Shown here: positions 58,013 to 64,000 of the stretch, in pieces
Numbering within the stretch: position 1 is the stretch's first letter
Layout: each line of letters begins with the position of its first letter
DNA from: Amblyomma americanum
Lineage: Eukaryota; Arthropoda; Arachnida; Ixodida; Ixodidae
Assembly: GCF_052857255.1 (NCBI RefSeq)
Contig: NW_027526683.1
Location: 1 to 64,000, forward strand
DNA: 64,000 bases
Reading direction: 5' to 3'
Program-made: the position numbers and the translations under genes
Notes under the pieces: model-generated
What the model saw: the letters and a program-made list of their open reading frames with translations, nothing else
Databases searched by the model: none
What the model was told of the DNA's origin: nothing

Positions 58013-61000
58013 GTGTCACAGGGACACTTGTAAAACCGATGTGTTCAGATTTACCTCGTTTCGGTCTAAAACAGCTTGTTTCGTTGGACTAAGCAGGAAT
58101 ACATGCTTTTCGCGCAGTTATAAGAGAAAAAGTGTTGACGCTTATCAGAGGAACACTTGTAAAACCGATGTTTTGTGATTTAGCTCGTTTCGGTCTAAAA
58201 CAGCTTGTTTCGCTGTATTAAGCAAGAATACGTGCTTTTCGCGCAGTTATAAGAGAAAAAGTTTTGACGCGTGTCACAGGGACACGTGTAAAACCGATGT
58301 GTTTTGACGAGTATCAGAGGAACACTTGTAAAACCGATGTGTTGTGATTTAACTCGTTTCGGTCTAAAACAGCTTGTTTCGCTGTATTAAGCAAGAATAC
58401 ATGCTTTTCGCGCAGTTATAAGAGAAAAAGATGTGACGCGTGTCACAGGGACACTTGTAAAACCGATGTGTTCAGATTTAGCTCGTTTCGGTCTAAAACA
58501 GCTTGTTTCGTTGTATTAAGCACGAATACATGCTTTTCGCGCAGGCATAAGAGAAAAAGTTTTGACGCGTGTCACAGGGACACTTGTAAAACCGATGTGT
58601 TGTGATTTAGCTCGTTTCGGTCTAAAACAGGTTGTTTCGTTGTATTAAGCAAGAATACATGCTTTTCGCGCAGTTATAAGAGAAAAAGTTTTGACGCGTA
58701 TCAGAGGAACACTTGTAAAACCGATGTGTTGTGATTTAGCTCGTTTCGGTCTAAAACAACTTGTTTCGCTGTATTAAGCAAGAATACATGCTTTTCGCGC
58801 AGTTATAAGAGAAAAAGTTTTGACGCGTATCAGAGGAGCACTTGTAAAACCGATGTGTTGTGATTTAGCTCGTTTCGGTCTAAAACAGCTTGTTTCGCTG
58901 TATTAAGCAAGAATACGTGCTTTTCTCGCAGTTATAAGAGAAAAAGTTTTGACGCGTGTCGCAGGGACACGTGTAAAACCGACGTGTTCAGATTTCGCTC
59001 GTTTCGATCTAAAACAGCTTGATTCGTTGTATTAAGCAAGAATACGTGCTTTTCGCGCAGTTACAAGAGAAAAAGTTTTGACGCGTGTCACAGGGACACT
59101 TGTAAAACCGATGTGTTCAGATTTACCCCGTTTCGGTCTAAAACAGCTTGTTTCGTTAGACTAAGCACGAATACATGCTTTTCGCGCAGTTATAAGAGAA
59201 AAAAGTTTTGACGCGTATCAGAGGAACACTTGTAAAACCGATGTGTTGTGATTTAGCTCGTTTCGGTCTAAAACAGCTTGTTTCGTTGTATTAAGCAAGA
59301 ATACATGCTTTTCGCGCAGTTATAAGAAAAAAAGTTTTGACGCGTGTCACAGGGACACTTGTAAAACCGATGTGTTGTGATTTAGCTCGTTTCGGTCTAA
59401 AACAGCTTGTTTCGCTGTATTAAGCAAGAATACATGCTTTTCGCGCAGTTATAAGAGAAAAAGTTTTGACGCGTGTCACAGGGACACTTGTAAAACCGAT
59501 GTGTTCATATTTACCTCGTTTCGGTCTAAAACAACTTGTTTCGTTGAACTAAGCACGAATACATGCTTTTCGCGCAGTTATAAGAGAAAAAAGTTTTGAC
59601 GCGTATCAGAGGAACACTTGTAAAACCGATGTGTTGTGATTTAGCTCGTTTCGGTCTAAAACAGCTTGTTTCGCTGTATTAAGCAAGAATACGTGCTTTT
59701 CGCGCAGTTATAAGAGAAAAAGTTTTGACGCGTGTCACAGGGACACGTGTAAAACCGACGTGTTCAGATTTAGCTCGTTTCGGTTTAAAACAGCTTGATT
59801 CGTTGTATTAAGCACGAATACATGCTTTTCGCGCAGTTATAAGAGAAAAAGTTTTGACGAGTATCACGTGGATACTTGTAAAACCAATGCGTTCAGATAC
59901 AGCTCGTTTCGGTCTAAAACAGCTTGTTTCGTTTTATTAAGCACGAATACATGCTTTTCGCGCAGTTATAAGAGAAAAAGTTTTGACGCGTATCAGAGGA
60001 ACACTTGTAAAACCGATGTGTTGTGATTTAGCTCGTTTCGGTCTAAAACAGCTTGTTTCGCTGTATTAAGCAAGAATACATGGTTTTCGCGCAGTTATAA
60101 GAGAAAAAGTTTTGACGCGTGTCACAGGGACACTTGTAAAACCGATGTGTTCAGATTTACCTCGTTTCGGTCTAAAACAACTTGTTTCGTTGAACTAAGC
60201 ACGAATACATGCTTTTCGCGCAGTTATAAGAGAAAAAAGTTTTGACGCGTATCAGAGGAACACTTGTAAAACCGATGTGTTGTGATTTAGCTCGTTTCGG
60301 TCTAAAACAGCTTGTTTCGCTGTATTAAGCAAGAATACGTGTTTTTCGCGCAGTTATAAGAGAAAAAGTTTTGACGCGTGTCACAGGGACACGTGTAAAA
60401 CCGACGTGTTCAGATTTAGCTCGTTTCGGTCTAATACAGCTTGATTCGTTGTATTAAGCACGAATACATGCTTTTCGCGCAGTTATAAGAGAAAAAGTTT
60501 TGACGAGTATCACGTGGATACTTGTAAAACCGATGCGTTCAGATACAGCTCGTTTCGGTCTAAAACAGCTTGTTTCGTTTTATTAAGCACGAATACATGC
60601 TTTTCGCGCAGTTATAAGAGAAAAAGTTTTGACGCGTATCAGAGGAACACTTGTAAAACCGATGTGTTGTGATTTAACTCGTTTCGGTATAAAACAGCTT
60701 GTTTCGCTGTATTAAGCAAGAATACATGCTTTTCGCGCAGTTATAAGAGAAAAGGTTGTGACGCGTGTCACAGGGACACTAGTAAAACCGATGTGTTCAG
60801 ATTAAGCTCGTTTCGGTCTAAAACAGCTTGTTTCGCTGTATTAAGCACGAATACATGCTTTTCGCGCAGGTATAAGAGAAAAAGTTTTGACGCGTGTCAC
60901 AGGGACACTTGTAAAACCGATGTGTTCAGATTTAGCTCGTTTCGGTCTAAAACAGCTTGTTTCGCTGTATTAAGCAAGAATACGTGCTTTTCGCGCAGTT

Positions 61001-61090
61001 ACAAGAGAAAAAGTTTTGACGCGTGTCACAGGGACACTTGTAAAACCGATGTGTTCAGATCTAGCTCGTTTTGGTGTAAAACAGCTTGTT
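58013..61090 (-). repeat. Related higher-order unit with truncated monomer, copy 2
   Basis: This is the second copy of the preceding unit. It shares the AAAAAGTGTTGACGCTTATC monomer (58,131), the 89 bp-truncated fused monomer (58,296-58,312), CTTTTCTCGCAG (58,922) and the ACTAGT monomer (60,779). It is longer than copy 1 through extra whole monomers, one before 58,922 and about two near 59,280-59,450. The offset therefore grows from about 2,750 to 3,139 bp between its ends. Confidence 0.8.
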
Positions 61091-64000
61091 TCGTTGTATT
61101 AAGCACGAATACATGCTTTTCGCGCAGTTATAAGAGAAAAAGTTTAGACGCGTATCAGAGGAACACTTGTAAAGCCGATGTGTTGTGATTTAGCTCGTTT
61201 CGGTCTAAAACAACTTGTTTCGCTGTATTAAGCAAGAATACATGCTTTTCGCGCAGTTATAAGAGAAAAAGTTTAGACGCGTATCAGAGGAACACTTGTA
61301 AAACCGATGTGTTGTGATTTAGCTCGTTTTGGTCTAAAGCAGCTTGTTTCGTTGTATTAAGCAAGAATACATGCTTTTCGCGCAGTTATAAAAGAAAAAG
61401 TTTTGACGCGTATCAGAGGAGCACTTGTAAAACCGATGTGTTGTGATTTAGCTCGTTTCGGTCTAAAACAACTTGTTTCGCTGTATTAAGCAAGAATACA
61501 TGCTTTTCGCGCAGTTATAAGAGAAAAAGTTTTGACGCGTGTCACAGGGACACTTGTAAAACCGATGTGTTCAGATTTACCTCGTTTGCGTCTAAAACAG
61601 CTTGTTTCGTTGTTTTAAGCAAGAATACATGCTTTTCGCGCAGTTATAGAAGAAAAACTTTTGACGCGTATTAGAGAGACACTTGTAAAACCGATGTGTT
61701 CAGATTTAGCTCATCTCGGTCTAAAACAGCTTGTTTCGTTGTATTAAGCACGAATACATGCTTTTCGCGCAGTTATAAGAGAAAAAGTTTTGACGAATAT
61801 CACGTGGACACTTGTAAAACCGATGTGTTGTGATTTAGCTCGTTTCGGTCTAAAACAGCTTGTTTCGCTGTATTAAGCAAGAATACATGCTTTTCGCGCA
61901 GGTATAAGAGAAAAAGTTTTGACGCGTGTCACAGGGACACTTGTAAAACCGATGTGTTGTGATTTAGCTCGTTTCGGTCTAAAACAGGTTGTTTCGTTGT
62001 ATTAAGCAAGAATACATGCTTTTCGCGCAGTTATAAGAGAAAAAGATTTGACGCGTATCAGAGGAACACTTGTAAAACCGATGTGTTGTGATTTAGCTCG
62101 TTTCGGTCTAAAACAGCTTGTTTCGCTGTATTAAGCAAGAATACATGCTTTTCGCGCAGTTATAAGAGAAAAAGTTTTGACGCGTGTCACAGGGACACTT
62201 GTAAAACCGATGTGTTCAGATTTACCCCGTTTCGGTCTAAAAAAGCTTGTTTCGTTAGACTAAGCACGAATACATGCTTTTCGCGCAGTTATAAGAGAAA
62301 AAAGTTTTGACGCGTATCAGAGGAACACTTGTAAAACCGATGTGTTGTGATTTAGCTCGTTTCGGTCTAAAACAGCTTGTTTCGCTGTATTAAGCAAGAA
62401 TACGTGCTTTTCGCGCAGTTATAAGAGAAAAAGTTTTGACGCGTGTCACAGGGACACGTGTAAAACCGACGTGTTCAGATTTAGCTCGTTTCGGTCTAAA
62501 ACAGCTTGATTCGTTGTATTAAGCACGAATACATGCTTTTCGCGCAGTTATAAGAGAAAAAGTTTTGACGAGTATCACGTGGATACTTGTAAAACCGATG
62601 CGTTCAGATACAGCTCGTTTCGGTCTAAAACAGCTTGTTTCGTTTTATTAAGCACGAATACATGCTTTTCGCGCAGTTATAAGAGAAAAAGTTTTGACGC
62701 GTATCAGAGGAACACTTGTAAAACCGATGTGTTGTGATTTAACTCGTTTCGGTCTAAAACAGCTTGTTTCGCTGTATTAAGGAAGAATACATGCTTTTCG
62801 CGCAGTTATAAGAAAAAAGGTTGTGACGCGTGTCACAGGGACACTAGTAAAACCGATGTGTTCAGATTTAGCTCGTTTCGGTCTAAAACAGCTTGTTTCG
62901 CTGTATTAAGCAAGAATACGTGCTTTTCGCGCAGTTACAAGAGAAAAAGTTTTGACGCGTGTCACAGGGACACTTGTAAAACCGATGTGTTCAGATTTAC
63001 CCCGTTTCGGTCTAAAACAGCTTGTTTCGTTAGACTAAGCACGAATACATGCTTTTCGCGCAGTTATAAGAGAAAAAAGTTTTGACGCGTATCAGAGGAA
63101 CACGTAAAACCGATGTGTTGCGATTTAGCTCGTTTCGGTCTAAAACAGCTTGTTTCGCTGTATTAAGCAAGAATACATGCTTTTCGCGCAGTTTTAAGAG
63201 AAAAAGTTTCGACGCGTGTCACAGGGACACTTGTAAAACCGATGTGTTGTGATTTAGCTCGTTTCGGTCTAAAACAGCTTGTTTCGTTGTATTAAGCAAG
63301 AATACATGCTTTTCGCGCAGTTATAAGAGAAAAAGTTTTGACGCGTATCAGAGGAACACTTGTAAAACCGATGTGTTGTGATTTAGCTCGTTTCGGTCTA
63401 AAACAGCTTGTTTCGCTGTATTAAGCAAGAATACATGCTTTTCGCGCAGTTATAAGAGAAAAAGTTTTAAAGGCGTGTCACAGAGACACTTGTAAAACCG
63501 ATGTGTTCAGATTTACCCCGTTTCGGTCTAAAACAGCTTGTTTCGTTAGACTAAGCACGAATACATGCTTTTCGCGCAGTTATAAGAGAAAAAAGTTTTG
63601 ACGCCTATCAGAGGAACACGTAAAAACCGATGTGTTGTGATTTAGCTCGTTTCGGTCTAAAACAGATTGTTGCGCTGTATTAAGCAAGAATACGTGCTTT
63701 TCGCGCAGTTATAAGAGAAAAAGTTTTGACGCGTGTCACAGGGAAACGTGTAAAACCGACGTGTTCAGATTTAGCTCGTTTCGGTCTAAAACAGCTTGAT
63801 TCGTTGTATTAAGCACGAATACATGCTTTTCGCGCAGTTATTAGAGAAAAAGTTTTGACGAGTATCACGTGGATACTTGTAAAACCGATGCGTTCAGATA
63901 CAACTCGTTTCGGCCTAAAACAGCTTGTTTCGTTTTATTAAGCACGAATACATGCTTTTCGCGCAGTTATAAGAGAAAAAGTTTTGACGCGTGTCAGAGG
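61091..64000 (-). repeat. Distal right arm, repeats the proximal-flank monomer order
   Basis: After a short mixed stretch with AGTTTAGACGCG monomers, the inverted B' monomer (61,650-61,680), the hybrid GAATATCACGTGGACAC (about 61,795), the ACTAGT monomer (62,844) and the TTTACCCCG with GTTAGACTAAG monomer follow the same order as 33.05-34.5 kb, shifted by 28,593 bp. From about 63.2 kb the order then matches 31.6-32.4 kb, including the rare TTGTTGCGCTG variant (32,104 and 63,666). The window ends in mid-monomer. Confidence 0.8.

Larger units (their letters stand above)
34265..63085 (+). other. Read-through ORFs of 75-174 codons in the satellite, judged non-coding
   Basis: Open frames starting at ATGTTCAG run across up to four monomers, for example 36,332-36,856, 39,172-39,696, 42,012-42,536 and 57,654-58,178 (174 codons each). 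They consist of a 43-residue repeat rich in Cys, Ser, Lys and Arg (motifs such as KTACF, NTCFSRSYKRKS and CHRDTCKTDV). They exist because 129 is divisible by three and A-type monomers lack stops in that frame. Each ends where a monomer supplies TGA in GTTGTGATTT. There is no ribosome or splice context, conserved domain or excess of synonymous change. The left arm shows the same frames on the minus strand. I do not call a gene. Confidence 0.75.
30956..64000 (-). repeat. Satellite array, right arm (about 256 monomers, inverted orientation)
   Basis: This is the same 129 bp family as the left arm, read as the reverse complement throughout. The landmark GCTTTTCGCGCAGTTATAAG recurs about every 129 bp, followed by AGAAAAAGTTTTGACGCGT, the type-defining segment, TTGTAAAACCGATGTGTT, the GCTCGTTTCGGTCTAAAACAG block and TTAAGCACGAATACAT. 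Some variants look specific to this arm, such as a SpeI-like ACTAGT in place of ACTTGT and GTTATCAGAG in place of GTTATAAGAG. Others look specific to the left arm, such as CTTATGACTG and ACACCGGTT. The two arms therefore seem to have been homogenised separately after the inversion. I saw no direct-orientation monomer within this arm. Confidence 0.96.

Noticed and set aside
1..64000. CRISPR array
   Set aside because: The repeats are head-to-tail without unique spacers, the period is 129 bp with variation spread over the whole unit, and there are no cas genes.
1..64000. Telomeric or subtelomeric simple repeats, tRNA-derived SINE units, or transposon ends
   Set aside because: There is no TTAGGG-like tract, no A/B-box promoter pair, and no terminal repeats or target-site duplications anywhere in the window.

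Overview
The whole 64 kb window is one tandem satellite DNA array. Nothing in it looks like a conventional gene, RNA gene, transposon or unique spacer. The basic unit is about 129 bp (most start-to-start spacings I measured are 129-131 bp), so the window holds roughly 495 monomers. One consensus monomer counted by hand is about 39% GC. It carries about 8 CpG dinucleotides where about 5 are expected, so CpG is not depleted. A homogeneous array this long with multimeric (higher-order) organisation points to a eukaryotic chromosome: centromeric, pericentromeric or subtelomeric heterochromatin. I do not recognise the satellite family and cannot name the organism.

Layout. From 1 to about 30,955 every monomer reads in one direction, taken here as +, starting CTGCGCGAAAAGC. 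At 30,955/30,956 the array flips, and from there to 64,000 every monomer is on the opposite strand. The left arm contains an 8-mer tandem (2.4-4.0 kb), a 6-mer tandem (5.2-6.7 kb), three successive copies of a roughly 46-monomer unit of about 5.94 kb with the middle copy cut to 26 monomers (8.5-23.8 kb), a partial fourth copy, and a 17-mer tandem duplication (26.1-30.5 kb). The right arm starts with a stretch (31.3-32.8 kb) whose monomer order is the inverted copy of 4.0-5.5 kb in the left arm. It continues with three near-identical copies of a 22-mer unit of 2,840 bp (34.9-43.4 kb), a 6.12 kb-offset duplication (40.5-52.1 kb), two copies of a related unit of about 2.75-3.1 kb (55.3-61.1 kb), and finally a stretch repeating the proximal flank (61.6-64.0 kb).

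Monomer types. Three alleles of one roughly 15 bp segment define types A, B and C. In A and C the segment is an inverted repeat whose two arms differ from each other by matching changes, so the dyad is kept. A fourth minor type (B') marks positions in the higher-order units. Because 129 is 3 x 43, open frames run through successive A-type monomers and give Cys/Ser/Lys-rich ORFs of up to 174 codons. They are broken wherever a B-type monomer supplies TGA, and I do not regard them as genes.

The items most worth a second look are the orientation switch with its 15 bp scrambled junction, the paired changes in the A/C dyad, the dense single-base indels at 15.98-20.4 kb (probably consensus error), and the nested history of duplications and microhomology deletions.
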